Source: Acanthosoma haemorrhoidale (taxonomy: Eukaryota > Arthropoda > Insecta > Hemiptera > Acanthosomatidae). Taken from it: DNA of 64,000 bases. Location of the stretch: positions 44,777,754 through 44,841,753 of the forward strand of contig OV884011.1 in NCBI GenBank assembly GCA_930367205.1, written 5' to 3'. Made by a program: the position numbers and the translations under genes. Positions 40,015 through 53,700 of this stretch are shown here, piece by piece (position 1 is the first letter of the stretch; each line of letters opens with the position of its first letter). The notes under the pieces were generated by a model, which worked only from the letters and a program-made list of their open reading frames with translations, made no database searches and was not told where the DNA came from.

Positions 40015-40534
40015 TGTTTCGGCTGGAGGCAATTAGTATGTAAATATTGTGTACATCAACAGACAGAGGAAATAGTTCGAAGGATTATACAGCTCGAAGA
40101 TGTAAATAAAGACGTCTTTGCGTATTAGAGGACAAGGCTTTAGGAGGCCTGAGCCTGTTTTAAGTCAGTGATGAAGATAACTCCATACCGGACGGTTCCC
40201 CTGCGAGTCGCTGTTTCTACCACTGAACTTCTCGGCCTATCTGCCTTTATCTCTCCATGCACATTGCCGCCCTGCGGTTGCTATCCGAAGATCACCGTCC
40301 TGCGGCTGCTATCAGAACATCCAGCGTATCGTGACTATAAACTTTTTCGTAATTTTTATACGTTAATTATACTAACAATTATTTATACTAATATTCAGGC
40401 CTGGTTAAGTTGCTGATCAGTAATTTTTTTTTGTTTTGTTTCTTAATAAAATGAATTGTTATTTCTTTAATATTTTTGACTTTGTTTATTGTATATGCCT
40501 TATTTTTGGCAAGTTTGTGAGCTAGCCGAAACAA
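40015..40534 (+). mobile_element. LTR-like unit
   Basis: It starts TGTTTCGGCT and ends AGCCGAAACA, a perfect 10-bp inverted pair with TG...CA ends as in long terminal repeats. An AATAAA lies near 40446. Flanks do not show a clear target duplication and I see no second copy, so it is either a 5' LTR of a lost element or a decayed solo LTR. Orientation is inferred from the AATAAA. Confidence 0.45.
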
Positions 40535-40849
40535 TCAAACCTCTAGCTTCTCAAGACGTAACCGGCGCAATGTTCTGGCGTTTGGGGACTTCTTAATTTT
40601 TAAGAGCCCTAGCGCAAACAAATATTATTTATTATATGTTTATAGAACACAACTCAACGCATCAGTTCACTCCTCCAACGAAACCTCTCTGAAGACATCA
40701 CAAAACCTTGCCCCTAGATATCTGCTGTATAGAGATGTGTTTTGTCACCACTCCTCAGGACCAAGGCAGAAGGGGATTAATCTAGTGAATGACTACTTGG
40801 AAGCAGTTTTGAACTATGAGACATCCCTAATAGAAAACTAATATGAAAT

Positions 40850-41400
40850 GGTGAGCCCCTGTCACCTGCTCACCTGATACCAAGGCAGTCAAAGTATACT
40901 TTTTATACAATTGCGGGAATAGTAAGAAACTATCTGCCTATGATCTCTTTATTTCAAGACAAAAAATATGCTTTAAAAAACAAAAATGGATTTTTCTCAA
41001 AATAGCAGAAAAGGGAGCTATGGGCATCTGCTCTATGGATAGTGAGCTCCTCGCTTACCAAGGCAACCGAAGAATAGTTAAATTTTTACTTCTACGCATT
41101 CTGCAAACGTGGGAATAGTGAGCTCCTATTTCATTTAGCTCTCATACCTAAACAGCTATCGACTTTATTTTTTTAAAGGCAGATAAGTGTTTTCCTGATT
41201 CCAAGACATTAAAAGTGTAGTTTAAAAGTAGATTTTCTATGCAATAGCGGGCATAGTGAGCACCAACTGCATTCTTCTCTACTTATACCAGGACAGATAA
41301 AATATAATAAAGTTGACTTTTTATGAAATAGGATAAGTGAGGTCCTTTTGCCTTCTGCTCTCCTGATACAAAGGCAGGGAACCGGCTTAAAAGTACCATT
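40850..41400. repeat. Degenerate tandem array with GTGAGC..CC blocks
   Basis: Similar segments begin near 40852, 41040, 41118, 41249 and 41337 with GTGAGCTCC-like starts; several are preceded by CGGGAATAGT or CGGGCATAGT and followed by ACCAAGGCA- or CAAAGGCAG-like text. Units are irregular (about 80-190 bp). It looks like an old satellite or a tandem part of a transposon. Confidence 0.55.
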
Positions 41401-41514
41401 TTTGGGGAAAAGGAAAATTTTTTTTGGCCAATACTAACTCTCCACAATAAACTTATATTGTATACTGTCATATGGGCCAACATTTTGAAGGGCTGAAAAA
41501 GATTTGTTTGTAAA

Positions 41515-41770
41515 ATTACATTCTAGATTGGGGATGGAAGGTCGTACTTGGAGGGCTTATTCCTGTCACCACCACCATGGATCCCATTTCCCTAGCTGCT
41601 TTTGCGCAAAACCTACTGCAAGTGCAAGAAGGGTTGCAGCTGTTGTAAAACTGGACTGAAGTGCTCTGCCCTTTGACAAGCAAATTTGTGGTGGCAAATC
41701 GTGCATGAAGGATCCTCCTCAAGCTTGAGGGTTCAGATGAAGAAAATTATCCCCCCCTCTGAACACTAGT
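41515..41770 (+). mobile_element. Transposon fragment with cysteine-rich C-terminal motif (copy 1, plus)
   Basis: The plus strand near 41600-41660 encodes CKCKKGCSCCKTGLKC, then a stop and a frameshift break it. This C.C..GC.C.K.GL.C pattern is a cysteine-rich end found on multi-copy insect element proteins. The DNA matches 42590-42790 on the other strand. Confidence 0.55.
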
Positions 41771-41997
41771 CAACCCTAGGAGTATTGACAGTAAAATGGC
41801 ACCTCGTTTGAAACTTTTCACCAGCCGGGGGGGGGGGGGGGTCCAAAATGATGAAATTGTAAGTGTGATAATTTATAGGGTTCTGTTCAACTATTAATTA
41901 TTCCAAATTCATTTTGTTACAATTTAATAATTACTATGTGAACAGATTTTTAAGTTTTGAATAAAATGATTTCTTCAGGTTCTGTACACCTTGTCTG

Positions 41998-42238
41998 CAG
42001 AGGCGTAACTACAGGGTGGCAGGGCTGGCAAAATGCCACGGGCCCCCGGACCAAGTGGATTTTTCTTAATAAATATCTTGTTGAAATTAAATTGTTATTT
42101 TATTGTAAATGTATAAACCCATGTTCTTTTCAATTGAAAATTGGTAACTAAACTACTCGTAAGTATAATAAAGCTTAATGATAGGGCCCACATTAAAGGA
42201 ATTTGCCACGGGCCCCAGATGATATAGTTACGCCACTG
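41998..42238. mobile_element. hAT-type MITE (241 bp) with 8-bp target duplication
   Basis: Terminal inverted repeats CAGAGGCGTAACTA and TAGTTACGCCACTG differ by one base. The flanks carry an exact 8-bp direct repeat CTTGTCTG (41990-41997 and 42239-42246), the length typical of hAT transposition. GGCCC-rich blocks sit just inside both ends and the core is AT-rich and non-coding. It was moved by a transposase made elsewhere. Confidence 0.85.
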
Positions 42239-42570
42239 CTTGTCTGCATTCCATATTTATTCTTTTTATTACAATTTAACAATTACAACTTATTTAAATA
42301 CTTAAAATATAGAAATACTTTGTATTTCTCTCAAAATGCACTTTTCAATGTTTTTGGTTACTTGCCATTTTCAAGAGAACCATTGAACATTCTCATATGG
42401 CCTGAAATGAAAGCTAAACAACTATTATTTTCTTTGTTACAGCTCTGCAAAAGTTGACCATTTTCTCCAAAAAGGGAAAAAATTTTTGTTGTGTTATTTA
42501 TTTTGTGAAATATCGTCAAAAATTTGTTCTACGAGCTCATTCATGAAAAATGAATTTGAACTAAATTTAA

Positions 42571-43740
42571 TTAGCTTTCATTGGACCAGTACTCAGAGGG
42601 GGGAAGGGTAATTTTCTTCATCGTCTGAATGCTCAAGCTCGAGGAGGATCCTTCATGCATGATTTGCCCCCCAAAAATTTGTTGGTAAAAGGCAGAGCAC
42701 TTCAGTCCAGTTTTAAAACACCTGTAACCCTTCTTGTACTTGCAGGAGGTTTTGCGCAGAACCAATTGGGGAACGGAATCCATGGGCTGGTTGATGGGAG
42801 TGAGCCCTTGAAGTTCGACCTTCCATCCTCAATCTGTCGGATTCTTCTCTGCCCCCAACCACTTCTGCACTTGATGGTATTACCTGTGTTGGCCTACAGT
42901 GTCCTCAGTAGGAGGTACTTCTTGTAGCGGAGGTGATCCAAGGTTTCAGTTTGAATGTTTGAGGAAGGTCCAGCTTGCCTGCACACTGATGGAGATTCTA
43001 TATCCTTGGGCCAACCCATCACTGCTCTTCATAGACCTCATTAGTTTTAGCGGACCAAAACATGTCAGATCGGCGGATTGTAAAACCATCTTTTGTGAGA
43101 ATATTGCACTCATATGGATACATTCATTGTTGTAAGATCCATCATGTCTTCTAAATATAGATGGGCGCCCTTTGCGTAGAAATAGTGGCATGCAGAATGG
43201 AAAAAAGTAGCATTTTGTGGACACTACACAATGGGAGTTTCCAATTACTGGCACGCTCTGCCTCCATAAATAGTTTAACAAGAGTTGTCATCCGAAAATT
43301 TAGGACCCATAATTGGGATGTTAGACCATTTGCTTGCAATTTACCTTAAACAGTTTTCCTTCAAACCACTCCCTGCCATTATCATGCCGATACAACCCAT
43401 CTATGACAAGATGAGGTAGGACCTGCATAGCCTAACCATCGCTGGGCTCTGGGTATTGGTCACTCTCTACAATGTATCGTGCTTTTATGAATAGAGGCCG
43501 ATCAAAAGTAACAAATGGGAATTTCTGAGAATGAGCTTTGCTTTGCTTACTGGCTTCAACGACTGACGTGAACTCTGCATCGTAATCTGTAGGAGGGGCG
43601 AGGAAAATTATTTTTGACCGTTCAAAATCAGTCACTTTCATAAAATCATTCCATACCGGGATATTGGGGTGTTCGATTGAGGTGTTGAGGGCAGTTTTTC
43701 TTTTAGTTTCGGGTCTACATCCCTTCAAAGAGCACCGTTC
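42571..43740 (-). pseudogene. Decayed transposon ORF, minus strand (copy 2, longer)
   Basis: Read from 43728 down, three open blocks in different frames follow one another: 43728-43432 (FVTFDRPLFIKARYIVESD), 43281-42946 and 42783-42571 (CKYKKGYRCFKTGLKCSAF). The blocks resemble an uncharacterised protein common on multi-copy arthropod elements, with a V-T-F-D-.-P-L-..-K-A motif and a cysteine-rich tail. Several cysteines of the tail are replaced, and frames are broken. The element type cannot be named with certainty. Confidence 0.55.
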
Positions 43741-44631
43741 CAGTCCTGCGAGAGATTCATCGCGAAACTAACCGCGTTACAAAAAAGTGAATATTTAGAT
43801 TCAATGGGTTATTATTCATTTTCAATAAATAAAACAACGAAAATTATTCACTTTTAGGAGAAAATGGTCGATTTTTGAAGAGCTGTATCTTAAAAAGTAA
43901 TAGTTGTACTCAGCACATTTTAATTTCAAATTATAGAAAATTTTATTTACTTTAAAAAAGAATAAAACAAGCTTTTCTGCCAGACGCATAATTTTGGAGT
44001 TTCTAAGAAACAACTGAAAAAAGTGCGAACATCTCCCTGTTTTCAAGTTATTACGCCGGTCACACAAGTCTTTCAAAGCTACAAATTAAGTTTCTTACTA
44101 TTGATTTAGGTCCTCACAACATATTAAAAAATTATAACAACAAGACCTTATGCACGCACGACTCCTCTATCATGTATAATTTGACTGGACTACAGACGAT
44201 TGAGGATACAATAACTCGTAGCACTTCATTTTAAAAAGTTTGTATTCTGCAAAGTTGTTTATTTAAAGCAGTGGTCTATATCCGCCAAGTTCAAAGTAAA
44301 GATTTGTATATGGAATAGAAAAGGTTTCAGAGGTTTTCTGATTAAAATTGGTCGTGCATAACCAATTGTAATTTGTGGCTCAAGTGCAATCTGCAGGTTA
44401 ATCGTCTATCCGAGAACATAAGTTGTTGAAATACGCTCAATTTAAAATTAATGGACGGTCGTTAGTGATTATCTCTTTGTTTAAAGATAAAATATTAGTT
44501 TTACAAACTAGACAAGGCGATTGAATGAAATAAAATCACATTGAAAAATGAACATATAAATATTTTTTTAACCAGTTTGTAATAATTATCAGACTTAGGG
44601 AATTGTCTTTTACGTGGTGTTGCATACCATA
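43741..44631. other. Spacer downstream of the SDR gene
   Basis: An 84-codon frame at 43822-44076 (minus) has no domain. Nothing else is supported. Confidence 0.4.
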
Positions 44632-44637
44632 TTTATT
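44632..44637 (-). terminator. Polyadenylation signal of the SDR gene
   Basis: AATAAA on the minus strand about 100 bp past the stop at 44736. Confidence 0.55.
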
Positions 44638-44735
44638 ATTGAAAGGTGTTTTGTATTTGATATTCGAAACAGTTTTATGTTGTTCGTTCGTAAAATCGTA
44701 GAATGAAATGGATCTACATCCGTTCGTATATAAGA

Positions 44736-47700
44736 TTAGTTGTAGATGATGTTGTATACAGAGTGAGGTAAATGCTCGGCAACGAACACTTGGATCTTCT
44801 CCTTTCTGGTTACTGGAGTGTAACGAGGCAGCGGGAAAGTTCTCGTCACACTGTCTTCTAAGCTTCTTACTAATGCCGAAAGGTCTTCCTGAAATAACAT
44901 TCAGAACAATGTATATTTCTATTTGGACCAATACAAAAGTATTTAACTACAATTTATTAAATAAATTTAACTAAATAAAAATAAAAGACAAGATAATAAA
45001 AAAAAGTCTTAGTACATTCTTGGTTTAAATCTCTGCTTGATAAAGTGGCCCAGTTGGAAGAAGTGGCCAATTTCCCTCTAAGAAAAGTGCAGACGATCAT
45101 AGTATATGTTTGTAAGCTCTTTTATACATTGTGATACCGGTGAAATAGTCAATTCTAAATGAATTTGGGAATTACTGACGAGCCAAGAAGCTCCTAGAGC
45201 TAGTCAAAGTTTTTGGTTTGTGTTGCTTGTAGTATGGTCTTGATGGAATTAGTAGTCCAATACATGCGTATTAAAGAATCGGTAATATGGGTGGGCGTCT
45301 TATAAAGTAATGTCGTACAAGCGTGTTTGAGTGATATATGCTTGTCTGTGAATGGGTATAGCCGTAGACTTCTATTATCATGCTGTAGTTAGTTTTTAAT
45401 TGCCTAAATATACTCTAAGGTAACAAACACTCTGATCCTCAGTGTTCAAAATAATAGGTAATGCGTCAATATCAATTCTTCGTGGTTTATGCGTTGTATT
45501 TAAACAAAGGACGAAGAAAGTGAAGAACAAAATCTAGAGGTTCTTTGGGGGATGATTCAAATTATTTTAAGTTCTATTTTCATACATGTAAGGGTTAATT
45601 ATATTTAGTCTGTCCGTATGATCTTCGACAGTGGCCATAAAAACGATCCAATTGATCTGAAAAATTTTTTGGGGCGTTTTTTGACTTTAGGACCTTGTTA
45701 CGAATTAGGTATTTGATAAAAGTGAACTGTTTTCGCAACAAAAAGATCTAATGCACTCAAAATTAATAATATTTAATATTTGTTCAAAACCACAGTAATA
45801 GTCCTGAATGCGTAAGAATGGCAAAGATTATATAAACTTTTCATTTTTATTCCCTATTCTATCAATTTAATTCTAAATTAAATTGTGGGAAGAAAAAAGA
45901 GAGGTGTTCTTTTATGAGTAGGTTTTCACAATCATTTCATAAATTTTTAAGAGCCTGGCATAACAAAATCTTTGATCTAAATGGCGAAACAACTGATCCT
46001 CAGATCAATTAGTATAAAAGACAATATCTAGGCTTGAGAGAAATTAATCTACCTGCTGTGAGGTGTATTCTCTCAAAGAAGTTATCTGGTGTTCGAAATA
46101 ATTTTCACCATAAACAGCCCTCTGTTCTTCCTTCAAGTTGTGCCAGAGGTGTCTCGCTTCATCTAACATGTCTTTTCGGTCGTACCAAGAGCCTACAAAA
46201 TATATTAATGGTCATGAGTATACTGAAATACTCTGTAGATAAAACGAAAAATCTATAAAAGATTCATTACCAGTGGTCGCAGTTCCGGCTTCGATGACAA
46301 CTACGTCCACTCCCCACCTAGCCATCGACAAACGAAGAGCGTCCGAGAAAGCTGCTATCGCTGCTGTGGCAGTCGAGAGTGGAGCTCTAGTTCCGGTAGG
46401 GATACGCCCGTGGATACTCGTCAGATTCACTACCCTTCCTAAATTAGAAAAGAATGATTAACAGGTAAACTTTTAATTGTTGTACTAGGAAATAGTTCAC
46501 TAAGAACTAGTTAACACTAAGAATTAACAACTAACTATACGTGTTTTGATTATTTCCTGTGCGAGATGATAAGTGTGTGGGGGGGGGGAGAATCCGTTTC
46601 AATAATGAACTAAAATAGCTCATTAAACTTCTCACAGATGGTGGAACGTCGGCCAAGAAGATTGATATGCGTTGGTCACATGATGAGGATAGATGTGATA
46701 GCACTTTGCATGAGGGTCCCACACAGGTAGTAGAAGCAGGGGACGAACTGGACATAGACTTTAAGGAGAGAGACTAGAGCCAAGTACCCTCAACTGCCAG
46801 GATATCGCCCAAGGCAGAGGCAGGTGGAGAGGAGTGGCCATGACCACGCTAGATCTCCATGGTCTAAAGACGCAGAAGAGTAAAAAGATTTGATTATTCC
46901 CTCTTGTAGTATACAAAACAATGACGGAATTGTTTATTCTGGTTTAACGACAACAGGAAATTAGTTCGTACGAACATGTAAGATACGAATCGCACTTGTG
47001 TGTAATGCATATATTCAACTTTCTATGAAGTCGTATGAGTCTTTTTTCTAGTTTTACCTTTCAGAGGTCTGGGAGGAAGATGAAAGATGGAATCAGCCGG
47101 GCTTGATTTTGTTTCCTGACGTGTTATGGGGTCAAAGAAATAACAAACAGGCGCGTGTAAACATATTTGCTGGTTTATTCTGGCCAAACACGAACATTTT
47201 TATAAAATCATAGCAGACAAGACTTGTGAGAATTGGGCAAAGTTTGGACCATCCTTCTCGTTCACATAATTACAAATGCAATGTGCATAAATGATAGGTA
47301 TAAAAGATGAATATTCTACATAGTATCTAGTTGCTTATTAAGGATTTAGATTTGGGACTAGCGTGGCTTATATTAGCGCCTTTGGATATACTTAGTGATA
47401 GTATTATCACGGCAAAGTCTAAATGCCTAAGTGTGAGTTCTTCCAACTAGACATTTAGCGCCTTAGCGCTCAAGGAACGCGTTCGTGCCTTAGCGTGGGT
47501 TGCTACCTGGGCTGGCGTACCTCCTGGTGCTTCCTCGTCCTCTGCCGGTTCCAAGATGAATGAGTGACCTGCTCTTAGCCTTGTTCTCTCTCCTACCTAC
47601 CGCTGCCTTCTTGACTCTTGACCTCTTTGGTTGTTCGGATATTTATACTTTGCTTAATTTACGTAGTTTATAAAATAAAATATTTATATTAAATTATTGA

Positions 47701-50700
47701 CATTATTTATATTATACATATTAATGGTAGATTCAATGCAACGAATAGTGTTTAAACATTCATGAATCGTGATCCACTGTTCATTTATGCCCGCTAATTT
47801 TGAGTTTATTATTAAAAACACTATCAAAAATCATAACATTAAAATATCACAACATTATACATATTAAAGTTTTAAATTAATTAAAATGGTCATCACTTTA
47901 ACGTTTTTTTTAATGTAGTATCAAACGGTAAAAAAATATGTAATCGGGAAAAAAGTACAAGGAAAAATTAAAAAGTGTTTCAAATAATTGTTTGATGTTT
48001 ATTTATTTATTTTTAATAATTAACGCCCCTCACATTATCAATAATTTTCCTTTTGATAAAATTCAATAAATTAAGCAATTCCATTGTAGCTCAAGAAACT
48101 TTTTCCATACATTTTAACACACAAAAGAATAAGAATAAAAAAAAAAACAGGGAGAAATTGAAATAAAAAGATAAAAAAATTAACAAAAAAAAAAGAACTA
48201 TGAAGCAAATTTAAAGAAGTTAGACTAACCAAGACATTACTTCAACAGAAAAAATGAAATAAAGTTCGATCGACTTCTACTGGACACATATGAAAATGAA
48301 CAAACAAATTGCACCCGGTTCGATTATAAAGTTAGCGAACAGAACATGTTCCTCTACAGGAAAATCCAGACAACAAAATTTTATTTTATTAGAAAAGTTT
48401 AGATGACGTGAGTGGTTCAATTATATTTTCAATCGTGAAGTGAGAATGGCAAGTTTGTAAGATCGCATATAAACCATCGCAGCGATGAGAGAAAGTTCTT
48501 TGAATACACTCGAATGACAAGATTCACTTTTGACCACATTTTGATGGGTATGGAGACAAAACTTCAAAACATTTAAACTTCCAGATAAGTATTTCTACAC
48601 TGGAAAAAATACATTTACCTGTTGTGTCCAGTTTTTCCACCACTTTCTTCCACACCCTGGTGAAATTTCTTTGTGGCAGTGCTTATTTTCTGATCCTACA
48701 GAGATAGTCTTTCGTGGACGAGAGTGATTAGATTTCAACAAACTCAGCTGGGATTGTAATAATAATTGTATGTAATGAAAAAAAAGAAGAAACTTAATTT
48801 TCAAAAGAAGGCAAATTTTTAGGAAATATGCCTATAAATGAAATATTTTGATCATTGATGCAATGGTCTTAGAGCTCGGAAGAAGGTAGGAAGCAAACTC
48901 CGCACACTCATTAGCTTGTTTGTTTACTTTTGGCAACTTTGCATTAATTTTTATGAATTTATAGAATCAAAAATGATTTCCTTAATAGGTTATCCAGGAG
49001 GAAATAAATAGCTCCATGATGACAAAGGAATTTCAGCAGAAAGATGGTGATAGGAGTTTTAAATTAGGAGCCTGGGGCTAAGAGGTCAAGCAGGACAAGG
49101 TGGAGTCAAGGAAGACACTAAAAACGACTACCAACAAATGAGATAAATTCTTAAGTTAACTAGATTATTTTGCAAGAAAATAAAATTACCTTTAGTTTTC
49201 CTGATAAGTGGTAGAATTGCTGAGGTGAAAGTGATAGTCCCGGTGAGATTGACGTCAATCATCCTCTTGAAAGCACTCATCGGGACCCATTCAGCCTCTC
49301 CAAAAGCTGTCCAAGATGCAGCATTAACCACAGCCCAGACTCCATCTAAAGCAATATTAACACCAAGATGATTTGTTTCTGTGGGTCTAACACCCAATGT
49401 TTGTACATTAATTTAGTCTGATCCACAATAAGAAATACAGTGTGTTTCAAATTATATGTGGGAGAAGAATCAAAGTATTTAACAAAATGTGTGATGTTAC
49501 ATTATAACATAATCAGTGTTTATTATTTTGTGATCTATTAAAATCATTAAATCATTTTAAAATGAAGGAGGTCAAAAACCAGTCAATATTTTGTTTCATA
49601 AAAATTTATTACTCAAAAACTAAAAATGAGAAAAGTCTGAAACTGATAGTACTACAAAAAATCATTGATTTCTTAGAAGATCCAGACCAATGGTTGATTC
49701 GACATGGAATGACCCAATGAGCCAATAATTGGCCAATATCATTACTATTTAAAAACAAATTATAAATTTAAAGTTTAAGTATTGATTTCATTTGTTTAAT
49801 ATTAATAAAATAAATCTTGCTTTAGTAAATTTGGTCCTAGAATGAAATTAATATGCAGTATTACAATATCTAATATATTTTTTTTCTTCAAATATCTTTT
49901 TTATTTTTAATCTTTTTATAAGTAATTGGTACAATCTAATGAACTTCAAGCAAATGTATTATTAAAGATGATATAGCTAGTATTTTAATAAGCAATGGAA
50001 TATTATTGTACATGCTATCATACCAGGACATGCACGATTCTAATTTACAGAGCTCATGTCAAAATAAAATGTTGCCTTGTGACCCCAATCAAGATTGTAT
50101 CTGGATTTATAAGAATAATTTATTTGTATTTCTACAGTTACTTAAATAAATTTTATTTTTATAATGTATATGCCAGTTTTATTTTTCAACAGTCCTAGAA
50201 TATTGCAAAAATGTGTTAAAAACGAATATAAACAAACCTGTAAATATTACTGATACTTGGATACATTGAAAGTGAAATTGAATTAAATTTCCCAATTAAT
50301 TAATGTAAATGTTTCTTACATTAAGCTTTGCTTTAATAAATGACAAAATTGGCTTTGAATTCCAGTTTGTCTAGTGGAATGCAAAAATTTATAGTGGTAA
50401 AAACTAAAGTAAGTCCGACTATTACTTTAGAGACAGCACTGCATTCCATTTTTTTGTGCTTTTTTTTTTTTCAAATTGCTGAAATATTTAAAAATACAGA
50501 CTTTTTTTACAATCATACAAAGACAATTAGTCTTTTTTCTTAGTATAGATTTTCATTAATATAAATGAAAAGGTCAACAAACAAAAATTGAGTCAGTCCA
50601 TAATGCAATAGTTATTTTTTCCCTCTTCATCTTTTAAAATCAAAATTGAATATATTGCTGATGGATGCTCAGGCTATTCTCTTCTTTTATTTATCAATGT

Positions 50701-53700
50701 TAAACTTTGCTCTTTCTCTCTCAAGCTACCGGCACTGCGTCATACCCCATCGTATTTACTCAATTTAAAAAATCCTCATCATATTTACTGAATATGATAG
50801 TTTCACAATTAAAATACTGCATACAAACTATGGGAAATATATCTTATAATATGAACAGTAAATATTTGTGCAACTGAATATACATTTAATAATCTATTAA
50901 CTAATTAGTAAATGGATTGCCAATAATCCCTTAAGGATAGATGATTTCTTTAAATAAATAAATTAATGAATGGGTGATGCAGATTCATTTTATGTGGTTA
51001 CAAGCAAAAGGAAAGAAGTGTCAAAGATTTGAGAAAAGGCAGTGCTAATTCAAAACCATTCCAATAGTAAACTATTGCGTTCAATGTCTATCTATGTCAT
51101 TTGTGTATTTTGTTTATCCTCAGTTTCTAAATATTTAGTGAAATATTAACTCATAAACTATTTTCAAATATATTTTCTTACTTGGTGCATTTTCATTGAT
51201 GATTTTGACAGCTGAAGAAATGCTTTCTTGACTGCTTATGTCTAAATCTAGAACTTGCACTCTTCCAGAGCATTCCTTCTTTAGTTTCGATTTGGATTCG
51301 TCATTGCTAGAGAAACCAGCCAACACTGTCAGACCCTTAAATAATAAACTATTTCTTATTTTTATGCAATATAATTCATAATTAAACTTAAATAAAGATA
51401 GGTCATTAAAAAAAAAAAAAAAAAAAAAAAAAAATGAAACGACAAAAAGAAATAAATAAATAACTTACTATTACCAAATATTATTGAGCATTATTCGCAT
51501 ATACCCAAAGTCTACTTAAATAGAGTTCCATTTATCTTGTTAAACAATGTCCTGTAGTCATTTAAAAAAATCCTATGATTTAGCCAGAATTTTAAAGTAA
51601 TCTTGTATCTGCCTTCTGATTCTGCTTGAACCAAATCTATGTAAATTTGACTTTTTTTGCATTCATTAGTTAATTGTTTCTGTGTTTATTCATATCAGAG
51701 TGAAAATGTAACAAAACAATAAATACTCAAGTTTTCTTATTATTACAGTTTTTTTGATAATTTAAATAACAAAATATCTATAACTGCATTATTGTATATT
51801 TATTAAAGTTCACTAGTGTAAGCATCTAAGAATATTAAATAAAAGCTTTTAATTGTACCAAATCATCTAGATGTTTTGCAATTGTGTATCCAATCCGTGA
51901 TTCACATCCTGAAACGACCACAGTCTTTCCTGCACAAGAAACCTGGAAAAAAAATTGTACAAAAATATTTAGGAATGAAGTACAGATCACTAAACATATA
52001 ATTAATTTTCTACAGTGGTTACATACTACAATCATCATTGTTAATCATAATTATCATATCTTATATTTCCGTACTTGTTAGGGCTTATCAAGGTGAATGG
52101 CACAACCATGCAATGAATGAATGAAAACATTCACTTTTGAAGAATACTGAACTATAATCTTTTATATCCTTGTTACTTACACCCCTTCTAATTCTTATCC
52201 TTTAATCAGGTGTAGCGGTAGTCTAACAGTTCTGGGTTGAAATCTAGATGTCGAGGAAAGTGAATTTATTTTATTATAGAAGTGGTTAGCTTTTAATGAG
52301 ATAACCCGTCTTTCATCCCTAGATGGGAGTGTTTAAAGGTGTAAATAATTCAAAGATCCTCGCCTGTGGCCCATAATGAAAATATACCAATGAGGCTTCT
52401 AGTAAATTTGTTTTAGCTCATTTAAAAAAAAAAAAAAAAAAAATTGACATTAGTCTGGTAACTAATTGATTATTTTGGTGTTCATCTACACTTTCTTAAA
52501 TGGATAATTAAAATATATACAACACTTAATTTTTGGGAATGTTGCAAGTTTTAAACCAATATATATATTTATATATATTCCCGAAAAGTGTTTAATAAAA
52601 ATTAACTTGTTTTGTACCATCATCAAATTACTTGGGAACACCTTCCAGTGCTAAATAAATGATGTAAAGCTAATGTAGTAAAGAATTTTAGATCCAAGTA
52701 ATGAATTCTAAAATATTAATGTCACAAGAAAATGCATGTCAAAAGTTTGTGTCACAGAACTCTAATATTATGTATCATTGTGAAATGTACCTCAGATCTC
52801 TTGAAAATTACAGGTTACATTAATATTAAGTTCTAAGGTACTAAATATCTTAGTTGTTAAGCTTTGGTATTTTAAAGCAAATCTCTCATCTGTGCTTACC
52901 TTTCTCAAAACATCGTCAAATACATTCCATTACTTCTAACCCTATCAAATGTGCAAATAAATCTGTCTTATTTATTTGTTAATGATTTTGTTTGGTGTTT
53001 CAAAACAAGCTGTCATGCTGCCTTTTCAGGTATTTTCCAGACTTATAATAATTAAATAATAAAAATGCAGACATCATTAAATAAATTTAGCTTGAATTTA
53101 AGAATTTTGGCAACTAATTATGAATTAAAGATTATTATTAAAGATTAAGAATAGAATTAAAGATTATTATTCAATTACCTTGTGATCTAGCTATTAGTAC
53201 TATTATCCTCAAAATAATTAATAATAATATATATTATAATGCAAACATAGATAACAAAATATTATTTAAACCTAAGGATAATTACAATTTTTAAATAAAC
53301 TGATTCATTAAAGTTTTATATATTTGAGTGAGTGAGCAAAGAAATATTATAAAAAATTAATAATTCTATAGCATTTCCAAAATAATGTCAACAAAAGTAT
53401 TATACAAGCAATTTTTAAAGCAGAATTTAAAAAAAATAATATAAATGGGAATGGTTTTAGGAGAACATATAAAACTGGACACATGCCAAGATCAAAGAAC
53501 AGGATTTTTCTGCCTATATAAAGTAATGAATAGAACGGTGACTAATACATTATTTTACTTTTAATTAGGTAGAAATTATCAAATTCATTAAAGCTTCAAA
53601 ATGTTCCTTATCTACCGAACTTGATTCTATGAAAAAAATATATGCTAAAAATACTTTGATGTGTAATGTTAGATAATAATTAATATATATTTAAATAAAA

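Larger units (their letters stand above)
46439..49189 (-). other. SDR intron 5 with transposon remnants
   Basis: 2.75 kb. It holds a LINE tail (46620-46880) and a GC-richer block at 47090-47640 whose text GGTTTATTCTGGCCAA near 47171 resembles 62467-62481. The rest is AT-rich. No exon seen. Confidence 0.5.

Noticed and set aside
40168..40416. 82-codon frame at 40168 as a gene
   Set aside because: It lies inside the LTR-like unit and has no recognisable domain.
44536..44735. Longer minus-strand frame past the SDR stop
   Set aside because: It is a different frame from the spliced SDR exon. The in-phase frame ends at 44736-44738 with a family-like C-terminus.
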